Shown here: positions 7,849 to 16,020 of the stretch, one piece after another
Layout: each line of letters opens with the position of its first letter
Position numbering within the stretch: position 1 is the first letter of the stretch
DNA from: Isoptericola sp. AK164
GTDB taxonomy: Bacteria; Actinomycetota; Actinomycetes; Actinomycetales; Cellulomonadaceae
Length of the DNA stretch: 64,000 nt
Assembly (NCBI RefSeq): GCF_029643425.1
Contig: NZ_CP119106.1
Coordinates: forward strand, 434,001-498,000
Direction of reading: 5' to 3'
Notes under the pieces: model-generated
Seen by the model: only the letters and a program-made list of their open reading frames with translations
The model's database searches: none
What the model was told of the DNA's origin: nothing
Translations under genes and position numbers: made by a program

Positions 7849-7921
7849 TACCCCCAACGGGATTCGAACCCGTGCTACCGCCGTGAAAGGGCGGGGTCCT
7901 AGGCCGCTAGACGATGGGGGC
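7849..7921 (-). tRNA. tRNA-Glu (TTC)
   Basis: Minus-strand cloverleaf: acceptor GCCCCCA with TGGGGGT, anticodon loop CTTTCAC with TTC, T-loop GTTCGAATC, discriminator A. First gene of the Glu-Asp-Phe cluster. The 179 bases to tRNA-Asp hold no gene that I can see. Confidence 0.96.
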
Positions 7922-7987
7922 CGGCCGGGTCAGCATACCGGTCACGCGCCGTCGTGGCCGCATCCGCGGGTGCGGGAGGATGGGCGC

Positions 7988-8341
7988 GTGGTGGAGATGT
8001 CGCGCGAGGAGTTCGAGGCCGCCGTCTCGGACGGACTCGACCAGGTGCCGGAGCAGCTGACCCGGTTGATGGACAACGTCGTGGTGCTCGTCGAGGACGA
8101 CGCGCCGCCCGAGGACCCCGAGCTCCTCGGGCTGTACGAGGGGGTGCCGCTCACGGAACGCGACCAGGCGTGGGCCGCCGGGTCGCTGCCCGACCGCATC
8201 ACGATCTACCGGCACCCGACCCTGTCCATCTGCTCCTCCCCGGACGAGGTCGCCGAGGAGGTCGCCGTCACGGTGGTGCACGAGATCGCCCACCACTTCG
8301 GCATCGACGACGACCGGCTGCACGAGCTCGGCTGGGGCTGA
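7988..8341 (+). CDS. Small zinc metallopeptidase (PF06262 zincin family)
   Basis: 117 residues. The C-terminal HEIAHHFGIDDDRLHELG is an HExxH zinc motif with a third-ligand Asp/His region, as in the minimal-gluzincin family PF06262 found beside tRNA or housekeeping genes in actinobacteria. Upstream segments DGLDQVPEQLTRLMDNVVVL and LLGLYEGVPLTER are family features. The protein is very acidic, with no signal peptide or membrane segment, so it should be cytosolic. The GTG at 7988 is preceded by GGGAGGAT, usable as a ribosome binding site or -10 box. ATG at 7997 is an alternative start. Substrates are unknown. Confidence 0.82.
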   Translation: MVEMSREEFEAAVSDGLDQVPEQLTRLMDNVVVLVEDDAPPEDPELLGLYEGVPLTERDQAWAAGSLPDRITIYRHPTLSICSSPDEVAEEVAVTVVHEIAHHFGIDDDRLHELGWG

Positions 8342-8352
8342 GCGGGCGCCGC

Positions 8353-9396
8353 TCAGCCGATGGGGGCGTACTCCCAGTGCCAGGCCTCCGGCTTGCGGCC
8401 GTCGGCCCGGGCCCAGGCCGGGTTGTCCCAGCCGAACTCGGGGGCGTGCTCGCGCATCCACTCGTACTCGGGGGTGCCGAAGGACTCGACCCCGTCCCCG
8501 AGGTCGACGGCCACGCCCCACCCGTGGTTCGAGTATCCCGGCACCGCGGCCATGTAGCCCTTGCTGGCGCGGGTGGCCACCTGGGACTCGTACGAGCGGT
8601 AGGAGTCGGTGACCGACAGGTGCTTGCCGAACCGGGCGTGGTAGGCGACGTCGAGCCGTTCGAGCTGGGCCGCGGCGTCGGCCCGCAGCGTCTCGCCCTT
8701 CGCGAAGGAGAGCTTCTTCATCTTGCCGGCGGGGACCCGGCCGTTGGCGAAGTCGTCCAGGGAGTCGGCGTGGCGGGCGATCTTCTTCGCCGCCTTCTTC
8801 GCCCGGTCGGCCTGCACGTCGGCGACCTCGGCGGGCGTCGGCGGGGCGGCCTGGACCTCGATCGCCGTGGACTCGGCGTCGTCCAGCAGCTTCGTGAGCT
8901 TCGTCGTCGCCTCGGCCAGCGTCGCGCTGTCGGCGGGGACCTCCCGCCCACCGGACTCCGGCAGCGGGGCGCGCTCGGAGGCGCGCGAGGCGCCTGTCTG
9001 CCCACGGCTCTCCAGGAGCTCGGCGAGGCGTTCCGCGCGGGCCTCGATCCGGCGCTCCTGCTTGCGGGGCAGGGACGCCGTCTGCTGGGTGACGGTCTCG
9101 GCGCGCTGCAGCGCCGCGGTCGCGGTGACGGTCGCGCTGTCGGAGGACGTGACGACGGACGCGGACGGGCCGGGGGACGGTGCGGTGCTCGCGGCGCCGG
9201 TCGGCGTGGCGGTCGTCGCCGTCTCGGCGCCGGCCGTGCCGGGGACCACGGCGGTCGCGACGGCGGCGGTCAGCGCGAGCCCGGCCATGGCGCCGCCGAC
9301 GGCGGTGCGGGGCGTGCCGGTGGCGCCGGAGCGACGGCGGGTCTCGCCGTGCCGGCCGGTGCGGCGCCGGGGCAGGGGGAAGCGGGGTGCGGTCAC
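8353..9396 (-). CDS. Exported M15 (VanY-type) D-alanyl-D-alanine carboxypeptidase-like protein
   Basis: 347 residues. An Arg-rich N-terminus followed by a hydrophobic stretch (about 33-56) is a signal peptide or anchor. Residues about 60-230 are an Ala/Thr-rich coiled region without known fold. The C-terminal 120 residues form an M15 peptidase domain with SVTDSYRSYESQ, GYSNHGWGVAVDLGDG and the final AWHWEYAPIG, which supply the His, Asp and His zinc ligands. It should trim D-Ala from peptidoglycan peptides outside the membrane. The GTG start at 9396 has GAGGAAA upstream. The 255 bases to the next gene hold no riboswitch that I can recognise. It converges with the zincin gene with an 11-base gap. 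Confidence 0.87.
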   Translation of the reverse strand: MTAPRFPLPRRRTGRHGETRRRSGATGTPRTAVGGAMAGLALTAAVATAVVPGTAGAETATTATPTGAASTAPSPGPSASVVTSSDSATVTATAALQRAETVTQQTASLPRKQERRIEARAERLAELLESRGQTGASRASERAPLPESGGREVPADSATLAEATTKLTKLLDDAESTAIEVQAAPPTPAEVADVQADRAKKAAKKIARHADSLDDFANGRVPAGKMKKLSFAKGETLRADAAAQLERLDVAYHARFGKHLSVTDSYRSYESQVATRASKGYMAAVPGYSNHGWGVAVDLGDGVESFGTPEYEWMREHAPEFGWDNPAWARADGRKPEAWHWEYAPIG

Positions 9397-9651
9397 AGGG
9401 TTTTCCTCGCAAGACGATCAGGCCGCCGGGGTTTCGGGGCCGCAGACCATCGTGGACGCTCGTTGTGAGTGCGCTCTGGGCGTCAGGAGACGATCGGCCG
9501 ACAATCTCGGGGGAGAAGTGCGCCGTCACCGTGAAGAGGGGACGAATGTCGCACCTCGCACCCCCTCGGGACGGGTCCGCATGCTGAACGGGGCCGTCCC
9601 TGCACGCTGTCCCCGCGTGTGTGGCGGCGCCCGAGCCCCAACACTGCTCGC

Positions 9652-10251
9652 ATGACGCCCCCACCCGTGACCGTGTCGATCCACCGTATCGTCAGTCCCG
9701 AGAAGGTGCCCGAGGTCACGGCCTGGGTGCAGTCCGGGGTCCGGCTCGCCAACCGGTGGCCCGGCTTCCTCGGCTCCGGGTGGATCCGTGCCGCCGAGGG
9801 GTCCACGGACTGGGTGATGCTCTACCGCTTCGCCGACGCCGACCGGCTGCAGGCCTGGGAGACGTCGGACGAGCGTCGTGAGTGGCTCGCCCGGGGCGAG
9901 GGCCTCGTGACGGAGCAGGCGGTCACCCGGCGGACCGGCATCGAGGGCTGGTTCGACCCGCCGGTGCGCCAGGACGAGCCGTCCGGGCCCCCGCTGCTGC
10001 CGGCGCCGCCGCGGTGGAAGCAGTCGATCGCGATCTGGCTCGGCTTCTTCCCGGTCAACCTGGCGTTCACCGCGCTGGTGGCGTGGCTGCTGCCCGCCTT
10101 CGACGGGCTGCCGCTCGTGCTCCGGGTGCTGATCACCACGCTGATCCTCACGCCCGTCATGTCGTTCTGGGTGCTGCCCTGGGTGACCGGGCGGCTGCGC
10201 GTCTGGCTGCACCGGCCGCCCCGGAGGCGGCGGTCCGTCCCGCGCCGCTGA
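9652..10251 (+). CDS. Antibiotic-biosynthesis-monooxygenase-fold protein with C-terminal membrane domain
   Basis: 199 residues. The first 110 resemble the ABM ferredoxin-like fold (TVSIHRIVSPEKVPEVTAWV, GFLGSGWIRA, WVMLYRFADADRLQAWETSD). The rest has two transmembrane helices (about 123-145 and 152-175) followed by an Arg-rich tail. Such fusions occur as hypothetical membrane proteins in many bacteria; no monooxygenase activity is shown. AACACT lies six bases before the ATG at 9652, indicating a leaderless start; the reading frame is open a little further upstream without a ribosome binding site. Confidence 0.75.
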   Translation: MTPPPVTVSIHRIVSPEKVPEVTAWVQSGVRLANRWPGFLGSGWIRAAEGSTDWVMLYRFADADRLQAWETSDERREWLARGEGLVTEQAVTRRTGIEGWFDPPVRQDEPSGPPLLPAPPRWKQSIAIWLGFFPVNLAFTALVAWLLPAFDGLPLVLRVLITTLILTPVMSFWVLPWVTGRLRVWLHRPPRRRRSVPRR

Positions 10252-10336
10252 CGCCGCTGAGCAGGTCCTGAGCCGGGCCCGAGCGGGCGCCGGCAGCCTC
10301 CGGAGCGGACCGGGCGCACGATCCGGTCCACGTCTC

Positions 10337-10342
10337 TAGGCT
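10337..10342 (+). promoter_or_regulatory. -10 box TAGGCT of the mscS-type gene
   Basis: TAGGCT ends seven bases before the ATG at 10350. No Shine-Dalgarno sequence is present, so a leaderless transcript is likely. Confidence 0.55.
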
Positions 10343-10349
10343 GTGACGC

Positions 10350-12044
10350 ATGCTCTGGGACGTTGACGGCGGCGGTATCGACGAACAGACGGTGGACGAC
10401 ACGGTCGAGGCGACCGTCTCCCTGACCGTGACGCTGATCTGGGCCGGGGCCGCCATCGTGGTGGCCTACGTCCTGGTGACCGTGGTGTCCGCGCTCATCC
10501 GGCGCCTCGCCCGACGCCGCCCGCTCCTGCGGGACATGGCGACCCGGCTCCGCAAGCCGCTGCGCGCGCTGCTGATGACGATCGCCGTCTGGGTCGCGGT
10601 CACGCTGTCCGCGCACCAGGACCAGGCCTGGTACGGGTTCGTCCAGCACTCGCTGCTCATCGCCACCATCCTCGCCGGGTCGTGGCTCCTGGGGGCGATG
10701 GCGTTCGTGGTCGAGGACCGCACCCTCGCCCGGATCTCCGGTAGCCACGACGACCGGCACAAACGCCGGGTGGAGACCCAGATCTCCGTCATCCGGCGGT
10801 TCACGGTCGCGGTCGTCGTCGTCCTGGCGATCGCCGCCGTCCTGCTCACGTTCCCGCAGATGCGTGCGGCCGGTGCCTCCATCCTGGCCTCGGCCGGTCT
10901 GCTCTCCCTGGTCGCCGGCCTCGCCGCCCAGTCGAGCCTGGCGAACACCTTCGCCGGGATGCAGATCGCCTTCACCGACGCGATCCGCGTCGACGACGTC
11001 GTGGTCCTGGAGGGGGAGTTCGGCCGGATCGAGGAGATCACCCTGACCTACGTCGTCGTCCACGTCTGGGACGACCGGCGGATCATCCTGCCCAGCACCT
11101 ACTTCACGACCACGCCGTTCGAGAACTGGACCCGCCGCGCGGCCGACCTGCTCGGCACCGTCGAGCTGGACGTCGACTTCCGCGCCCCGCTGCCGGCGAT
11201 GCGTGCCGAGCTCGACCGGATCCTGCACGCGTCGTCGCTGTGGGACCGACGGCTCGGCATCCTCGAGGTCACGTCGGCCACCGAGGGGTACGTCCGGGTC
11301 CGCGCACTGGTCAGCGCGCAGGACTCGCCGACCCTGTGGGACCTGCGGTGCACGGTCCGGGAGGGACTGGTGGCCTGGCTGCAGCGGGAGGCCCCCTACG
11401 CCATCCCGCGCTCGCGGTTCGAGGAGGCCGACAGCGTGCTGCCGCCGGCCGACGCGGCGGAGCCTGACCGGGCGACTACGGACGAGCCGGAGCCCGCGCC
11501 GCGGACCGACGCCGACGCCGAGCAGTCCGGCACCGACGAGCCCGCGGCGGAGGACGAGGGCGTCATCGTCGTCGAGGGACGGTCCGCGACCTCCGGGCCG
11601 CGCCGGCCGTCGGTCCGTGACCGCGGGCTGCTGCGGCGGATCCGGCGGCACCACGGTGACAGCGGCACCGTGCCCGCCGCACCGGTCCCGGAGCAAGCCG
11701 AGCAGACCGTCGTCCTCGAGAGCGTCGACCGTCCCGGCCTGTACAGCGGCAGCGAGTCGGCCGAGGAGCGGTCACGGACGTTCAACGGTCCCGGTCAGGA
11801 CGTCATCGAGGAGCGCGAGGAGAACGCGGAGCGGCGTCTGACCGGTGAGATCCCGATCGACGAGCCCGGCGCCGCGACCCCGGACGACCCGGACGCACCG
11901 CTGGACGACCGGGCCCGGGAGCGGCACGCCGGGCAGGATCCCGAGCGCCCGGAGGACGACGACCCGCACCGCCGGATGCGCCGGACCGGCCTCTCCCGGG
12001 ACTCCGGGGAGGGCGGGCCCGTCGACGGCGGGGACGGGGGCTAA
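10350..12044 (+). CDS. MscS-family mechanosensitive channel with long acidic C-terminal tail
   Basis: 564 residues. Transmembrane helices lie at about 27-50, 71-90, 97-118 and 150-170. The pore helix region is GASILASAGLLSLVAGLAAQ followed by SSLANTFAGMQIAF, and the beta domain has DAIRVDDVVVLEGEFGRIEE and RRIILPSTYFTTTPFENWTR. The channel core ends near residue 365. It opens under membrane tension to release solutes on hypo-osmotic shock. The remaining 200 residues are rich in Asp, Glu, Pro and Arg, look disordered, and are not part of the standard channel. The 3' end overlaps the stop of the convergent phosphodiesterase gene by four bases. Confidence 0.9.
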   Translation: MLWDVDGGGIDEQTVDDTVEATVSLTVTLIWAGAAIVVAYVLVTVVSALIRRLARRRPLLRDMATRLRKPLRALLMTIAVWVAVTLSAHQDQAWYGFVQHSLLIATILAGSWLLGAMAFVVEDRTLARISGSHDDRHKRRVETQISVIRRFTVAVVVVLAIAAVLLTFPQMRAAGASILASAGLLSLVAGLAAQSSLANTFAGMQIAFTDAIRVDDVVVLEGEFGRIEEITLTYVVVHVWDDRRIILPSTYFTTTPFENWTRRAADLLGTVELDVDFRAPLPAMRAELDRILHASSLWDRRLGILEVTSATEGYVRVRALVSAQDSPTLWDLRCTVREGLVAWLQREAPYAIPRSRFEEADSVLPPADAAEPDRATTDEPEPAPRTDADAEQSGTDEPAAEDEGVIVVEGRSATSGPRRPSVRDRGLLRRIRRHHGDSGTVPAAPVPEQAEQTVVLESVDRPGLYSGSESAEERSRTFNGPGQDVIEEREENAERRLTGEIPIDEPGAATPDDPDAPLDDRARERHAGQDPERPEDDDPHRRMRRTGLSRDSGEGGPVDGGDGG

Positions 12045-12838
12045 CCGCTCCCGGCCTCCGCCGCGCGGCGGGTGGCCCGTCCGGCGAGCCATCCCCGCAG
12101 CTCACCCGGGCGGTCGGTGACGACCCCGTCGACCCCGGCCCGGAGCAGGAGGTCCCACTCCGCGGGCGCGTTCGCCGTCCACGGCATGACCCGGCGCCCC
12201 GCGGAATGGGCGCGTCGGACGAGCGCGGGGTCGGCCAGGACCGCGGCCACCGCCGGGTTGACCGTCACCACGTCGAGGTCGGCGGCGGCGTCCAGCAGGT
12301 CGGGCGGGACCTCCTCGCACAGCAGCCCGCGCGGCAGGTGCGGTGCCGCCTCGCGCAGCGCCGCGACCGTCTCCCGGCGGAAGCCCTGGACGATGCAGCG
12401 GCCGGCCAGACCGGCGGCGTCGATCGCCGCGGTCGTCGGCGCGACCTGGTCGGCCGTCCAGACGCCCTTGTACTCGCAGAGCAGGTCCATCCCCGGGCGG
12501 GCGGCGAGGAAAGCCAGCACGTCGTCCAGCCGGGGGATGCGCTGGCCGGCGAAGGCGGGCGCGAAGCGTGCCCCGGCGTCGAGCCGCTCGACGGCGTCCG
12601 CGTCGAGGTCGGCGACGGCACCGGTGCCGTCGGTCACCTGGTCCACGACGGGGTCGTGGATCACCATGGGCACGCCGTCGGCGGTGAGGCGGACGTCGAG
12701 CTCGAGCGCGGGGGCGCCGGAGCGCCAGGCCGCCTCGAACGCGGCGAACGTGTTCTGGGGGGCCACCGCCGAGCAGCCGCGGTGCGCGACGACGACGGGA
12801 CGGTCGGGGTCCGGACGATCGGGCAGGAGCGTGGTCAC
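12041..12838 (-). CDS. Glycerophosphodiester phosphodiesterase
   Basis: Hydrolyses glycerophosphodiesters to glycerol-3-phosphate and an alcohol. The 265-residue protein shows the GDPD TIM-barrel landmarks: VVVAHRGCSAVAPQNTFAAF with the catalytic His-Arg, ALELDVRLTADGVPMVIHD with the metal-binding Glu/Asp and catalytic His, a middle LLCEYKG, and the last strand GVDGVVTDRPGELR. No signal peptide is seen, so it should be cytosolic. The start is set at the GTG at 12838 because CAGGAT lies seven bases before it. An ATG at 12847 overlaps that hexamer and is the alternative. It converges with the mscS-type gene with overlapping stop codons. Confidence 0.88.
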   Translation of the reverse strand: MTTLLPDRPDPDRPVVVAHRGCSAVAPQNTFAAFEAAWRSGAPALELDVRLTADGVPMVIHDPVVDQVTDGTGAVADLDADAVERLDAGARFAPAFAGQRIPRLDDVLAFLAARPGMDLLCEYKGVWTADQVAPTTAAIDAAGLAGRCIVQGFRRETVAALREAAPHLPRGLLCEEVPPDLLDAAADLDVVTVNPAVAAVLADPALVRRAHSAGRRVMPWTANAPAEWDLLLRAGVDGVVTDRPGELRGWLAGRATRRAAEAGSG

Positions 12839-13017
12839 CCGGCCCATCCTGTCGCGCGACGGACGCCACGACCAGGGACCCCTGGCGTGGCGAGCGATCG
12901 ACAGCGAGGGTGAAGACCGCCGCCTGACAGGTACTCCTGGCGTCCGCCGCCTAGCCTGGCGACGGAGGCGGGCCCACTGGGGCGCTCGCTCCACATCCTC
13001 CCGAGGAGTGTGTTCGC

Positions 13018-13431
13018 ATGGCAGCTGTCCGTCCCACTGCCCGACCGGGGAGCGTCACCGTCGTCGTCGTCCTGACCTGGATCGTCGCCTTCTTCTCCGC
13101 TCTCGCCGGCGTCATCATGCTCCTCGCCTCGGACGAGGTCCTGGCCGAGGCCGGCATCAGCGCGAGCAACGCCGCCGTCTACTCGTGGACGGAGATCGCC
13201 TTCGGCGTCATCACTGCGTTGGTCGCCATCGGACTGAGCAACGGCAACCGGTTCTCCCGCTTCCTCGTCACCGTGCTCATGGCTGTCCGTGCGGCGCTCA
13301 CGCTCTGGACGGTCATCTCGTGGTGGGGCACCGCCGGCTCGTGGTCGGCGCTCGTCTCGGGGTTGTTCGCGATCCTGGTGATCTCGATGCTGTGGAACGC
13401 TCGGGCCAACGAGTTCTTCCGCTCCACCTGA
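13018..13431 (+). CDS. Small four-helix membrane protein, unknown function
   Basis: 137 residues with four hydrophobic helices at about 13-37, 51-72, 78-100 and 106-126, and a short charged end NARANEFFRST. The ATG at 13018 has GAGGAG at a proper distance. TAGCCT near 12951 could be its -10 box, giving a leader of about 55 bases. The topology resembles small actinobacterial membrane proteins of unknown function. The 94 bases to the tRNA-Lys gene are GC-rich and can fold, and may terminate both. Confidence 0.75.
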   Translation: MAAVRPTARPGSVTVVVVLTWIVAFFSALAGVIMLLASDEVLAEAGISASNAAVYSWTEIAFGVITALVAIGLSNGNRFSRFLVTVLMAVRAALTLWTVISWWGTAGSWSALVSGLFAILVISMLWNARANEFFRST

Positions 13432-13525
13432 GGCCCGGCCGCCGGTCGTGCGGCCCGGCCGGGGCCGGGCGACGCCGCACCGCGCCCCGTTCGCCGGAAC
13501 GGCTCCGTGCGGGCGGGTCGTCGGG

Positions 13526-13598
13526 TGGGCCCCCAGGGGATCGAACCCTGAACCCACGGATTAAAAGTCCGTTGCTCTGCCGATTGAGCTAGAGGCCC
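13526..13598 (-). tRNA. tRNA-Lys (TTT)
   Basis: Minus-strand cloverleaf: acceptor GGGCCTC pairs with GGGGCCC with one G-T pair, D-arm AGCTCAATCGGCAGAGC, anticodon loop CTTTTAA with TTT, T-arm CAGGGTTCGATCCCCTG, discriminator A. Confidence 0.96.
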
Positions 13599-13844
13599 GC
13601 CGTCGACGGTCGGTCGAGGGCACTGGTCAGCCTACTGGCGTGCTCCGGTGCGGCACGTCTCGCGGCGACGCGGTGCGACCAGCGTCACATCCGGGACCGG
13701 AGGGCAACCTATGCCGCTCCCGCGGCGCTGTCACCTGGAGTCTCACGAGGCGGGAAGATCGGGCCCGATCCTGGCGAACCGTTGCGTTCGGACCATCGTC
13801 CTGATTCGGTGGACGAGTCGCGTACCCGACGAGAGGAGCCTGAC

Positions 13845-14129
13845 GTGCTCACCGTGACGGACAACGCCCGCACCGCCGTCGACTCGCTGGCCGAGCAGGC
13901 CGGTGTACCTGCCGAGGGTGGTCTGCGCATCGCGCAGTCCGCCGAGCAGCCCGGCAACTTCGAGCTCGCGCTCGTCCCCGCGCCTCAGCCCGAGGACCAG
14001 GTGGTCGACGAGTCCGGACAGACCAACGTCTACGTCGACGCCAGCGCGGCGACCGCGCTCGCCTCGCTGCAGCTCGACGCCGAACCTTCCACCGAGGGCC
14101 CGGGGTTCGTGCTCACTCCCCAGGGCTGA
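13845..14129 (+). CDS. HesB/IscA-fold protein without cluster-ligand cysteines
   Basis: 94 residues. The pattern of an N-terminal helix LTVTDNARTAVDSLAEQAGV, then GGLRIAQS, FELALVPAPQPEDQVVDESG and a C-terminal FVLTPQG follows the HesB/IscA fold, and relatives are annotated as iron-sulfur assembly protein HesB. The protein contains no cysteine at all, so the three ligand cysteines of true A-type carriers are absent and cluster binding in the usual way is impossible. The GTG at 13845 is chosen because GAGAGGAG lies seven bases upstream; the frame is open further 5'. A strong hairpin follows. The function is unknown. Confidence 0.78.
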   Translation: MLTVTDNARTAVDSLAEQAGVPAEGGLRIAQSAEQPGNFELALVPAPQPEDQVVDESGQTNVYVDASAATALASLQLDAEPSTEGPGFVLTPQG

Positions 14130-14146
14130 CCGGCCCTCTCCCGCTC

Positions 14147-14185
14147 GACGGCGGGCCACCCTCACCGCGAGGGTGGCCCGCCGTC
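14147..14185 (+). terminator. Terminator of the HesB-like gene
   Basis: Perfect 17-bp arms (14147-14163 and 14169-14185) with a 5-nt loop, 17 bases after the stop codon. Confidence 0.75.
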
Positions 14186-14268
14186 GTGCGTTCCCGTGGC
14201 GCGGACCGCACTTGTGCGTCAGGGTGAGCGGCACGCCGCGAACGTCGCGGCGGCCAGGAGGTGTCCAC

Positions 14269-15090
14269 GTGTCGTCCACGTCCCATCGCGCCGAAGGCGC
14301 TGCGCGCCAGGCCCGCAACAGCTCGGCCGTCCGATTCCTCGCCCGTGCGGGGTTCGCCGCCTCGGGCCTGGTGCACCTGATCCTCGGCTGGCTGGCCGTG
14401 CAGCTGGCGCTGGGGTCGTCCTCCGGGTCGGCGGACCAGTCCGGCGCGCTGCGTCAGGTCCAGCAGGCTCCGGGCGGTGACGTCGTGCTGTGGGCGGTGA
14501 CGGTCGGGTTCGCGGCGCTCGCCCTGTGGCAGCTCCTCGAGGCGCTGCTCGGCGTGCCCGGCGTGTCGGACGCGAAGGAGGTCGGCGCGCGGGTCAAGGC
14601 GGCGGCCAAGGGTGTGCTCTACGGGGTGCTGGCCGTCACGGCGGCCCGCTACGCGACCGGCTCGGGCTCCGGCGGCGGGAACCAGGAGGAGAGCTACACC
14701 GCGATGGTGATGCAGGCGCCGGCCGGCGTCTGGCTGGTGGGTGCCGCGGGCCTCGTCGTGGTCGGCGTGGGTGTGTACCACGTGGTCAAGGGCGTGCGGA
14801 AAAAGTTCCTCGAGGACCTGCGCGGGACGGGTGGGGGTGCGGTCGGCGCCGCGGTCGTGCGTCTCGGCCAGATCGGCTACGTCGCCAAGGGCGTCGCTCT
14901 CGGCGTGCTCGGCGGCCTGTTCGTCGCGGCGGCCGTGACCCACGACGCCGACCAGGCCGGCGGGCTCGACGAGGCGCTGCAGACGATCCGCCAGCAGCCC
15001 TTCGGCACGGGCCTGCTCATCGTCATCGGGATCGGCATCGCGGCCTACGGCGTCTACTCCTTCGCCCGGGCGCGCTACGCGAAGCTGTGA
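14269..15090 (+). CDS. DUF1206 multi-pass membrane protein
   Basis: 273 residues with three repeats of a two-helix unit, each opening with a basic-aromatic motif: ARAGFAASGLVHLILGWLAV, VKAAAKGVLYGVLAVTAARY and GQIGYVAKGVALGVLGGLF. This three-fold DUF1206 pattern gives about six transmembrane helices and an end KL. The function is unknown. The GTG at 14269 is preceded by a perfect AGGAGG seven bases upstream, which decides the start in a frame that is open much further. It converges with the M50-type gene, nine bases away. Confidence 0.85.
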   Translation: MSSTSHRAEGAARQARNSSAVRFLARAGFAASGLVHLILGWLAVQLALGSSSGSADQSGALRQVQQAPGGDVVLWAVTVGFAALALWQLLEALLGVPGVSDAKEVGARVKAAAKGVLYGVLAVTAARYATGSGSGGGNQEESYTAMVMQAPAGVWLVGAAGLVVVGVGVYHVVKGVRKKFLEDLRGTGGGAVGAAVVRLGQIGYVAKGVALGVLGGLFVAAAVTHDADQAGGLDEALQTIRQQPFGTGLLIVIGIGIAAYGVYSFARARYAKL

Positions 15091-15099
15091 GCGGACGGG

Positions 15100-15852
15100 T
15101 CAGGACGGCGTGACCGGGCCGACGATCCACGACCCGCCGAGCACCAGCGCGCCGACGGTGACGGCGCCGAAGACGAGGACCCACACGATCCCGGGCACGC
15201 CGGTGAGTCGGCCGAGCTGATCCGCGTCCGACGTCCGGGCCCGGCCCCGGGCCCGCTGCGACTGCAGCTCGACGACCGGCCGCACCGCGCCCAGCAGCAG
15301 GAACCACGTCACGGCGTACGCGACGGCCGACTGCACGGCGGGCTCGAGCCACCAGGACACGCCGACGAGCAGCGCGCCGCTGACGAGCACCGACCACAGC
15401 CCGAACCAGTTGCGGATCTTCAGCAGCAGCAGGGCCAGCAGGAGGACGAGCAGCCACAGCAGGCCGACGGCGTACCCGGCACGCAGCAGCCACGCCGCGC
15501 CGAGTCCGACGAGGCCCGGCCCGACGTAGCCGGCGAACGCGGTGAGGATCATGCCGAGACCGCGGGGCCGTCCCGCCGTCACCGTCAGCCCCGAGGTGTC
15601 CGAGTGCAGGCGGATGCCGTCGAGCCGTCGGCCGGTGACCATCGCCACCACGGCGTGCGCGCCCTCGTGCGCGATGGTGATGACGTGGCGTGCGACGCGC
15701 CACACCGGGGACACCAGCACGACGGCGAGCGCGGCCAGTCCCGCGGCGATCACCACCGTGCGGTCGGGGGGCGCCACGGCGGTCGTGGCGGCGGTCCAGA
15801 TCTGTGCGAGCACGTCGCCGGCGGTCGTGAGGAAGTCGTCCACGGCCGCCAT
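15100..15852 (-). CDS. M50B-type membrane metallopeptidase homologue
   Basis: 250 residues and multi-pass. HEGAHAVVAMVTGRRLDGI carries an HExxH zinc motif at the start of a membrane segment, as in peptidase M50B-like proteins (PF13398). Further helices lie at about 27-47, 88-112, 119-140, 150-172 and 222-245. Site-2-type proteases cut membrane-bound substrates, but the second conserved Asp motif is not obvious, so activity is uncertain. The ATG at 15852 gives MAAVDDF; an upstream extension is possible but Arg/Gly-rich and unlikely. The 168 bases to the helicase gene form a divergent promoter region. Confidence 0.78.
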   Translation of the reverse strand: MAAVDDFLTTAGDVLAQIWTAATTAVAPPDRTVVIAAGLAALAVVLVSPVWRVARHVITIAHEGAHAVVAMVTGRRLDGIRLHSDTSGLTVTAGRPRGLGMILTAFAGYVGPGLVGLGAAWLLRAGYAVGLLWLLVLLLALLLLKIRNWFGLWSVLVSGALLVGVSWWLEPAVQSAVAYAVTWFLLLGAVRPVVELQSQRARGRARTSDADQLGRLTGVPGIVWVLVFGAVTVGALVLGGSWIVGPVTPS

Positions 15853-16020
15853 TCCACCACGCCCGGTGGTCCGACCGACCGGGCCGCCGCGGGGAGGCGT
15901 GCGACAATGTCTGCCGAGGGCGCCAGCGACCACCGCGCGCCCCGCGTCGTGGAGATCCCCCCGGATTGCGTGCGGCGGACCCCGACCGTGGACGTCGTCG
16001 ACGTCCGGAGAGGCTTCTCG

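Noticed and set aside
9397-9651. Possible c-di-AMP (ydaO-type) riboswitch before the M15 peptidase
   Set aside because: Such riboswitches often precede cell-wall hydrolase genes in actinobacteria, but I could not find their conserved sequence blocks on the minus strand here.
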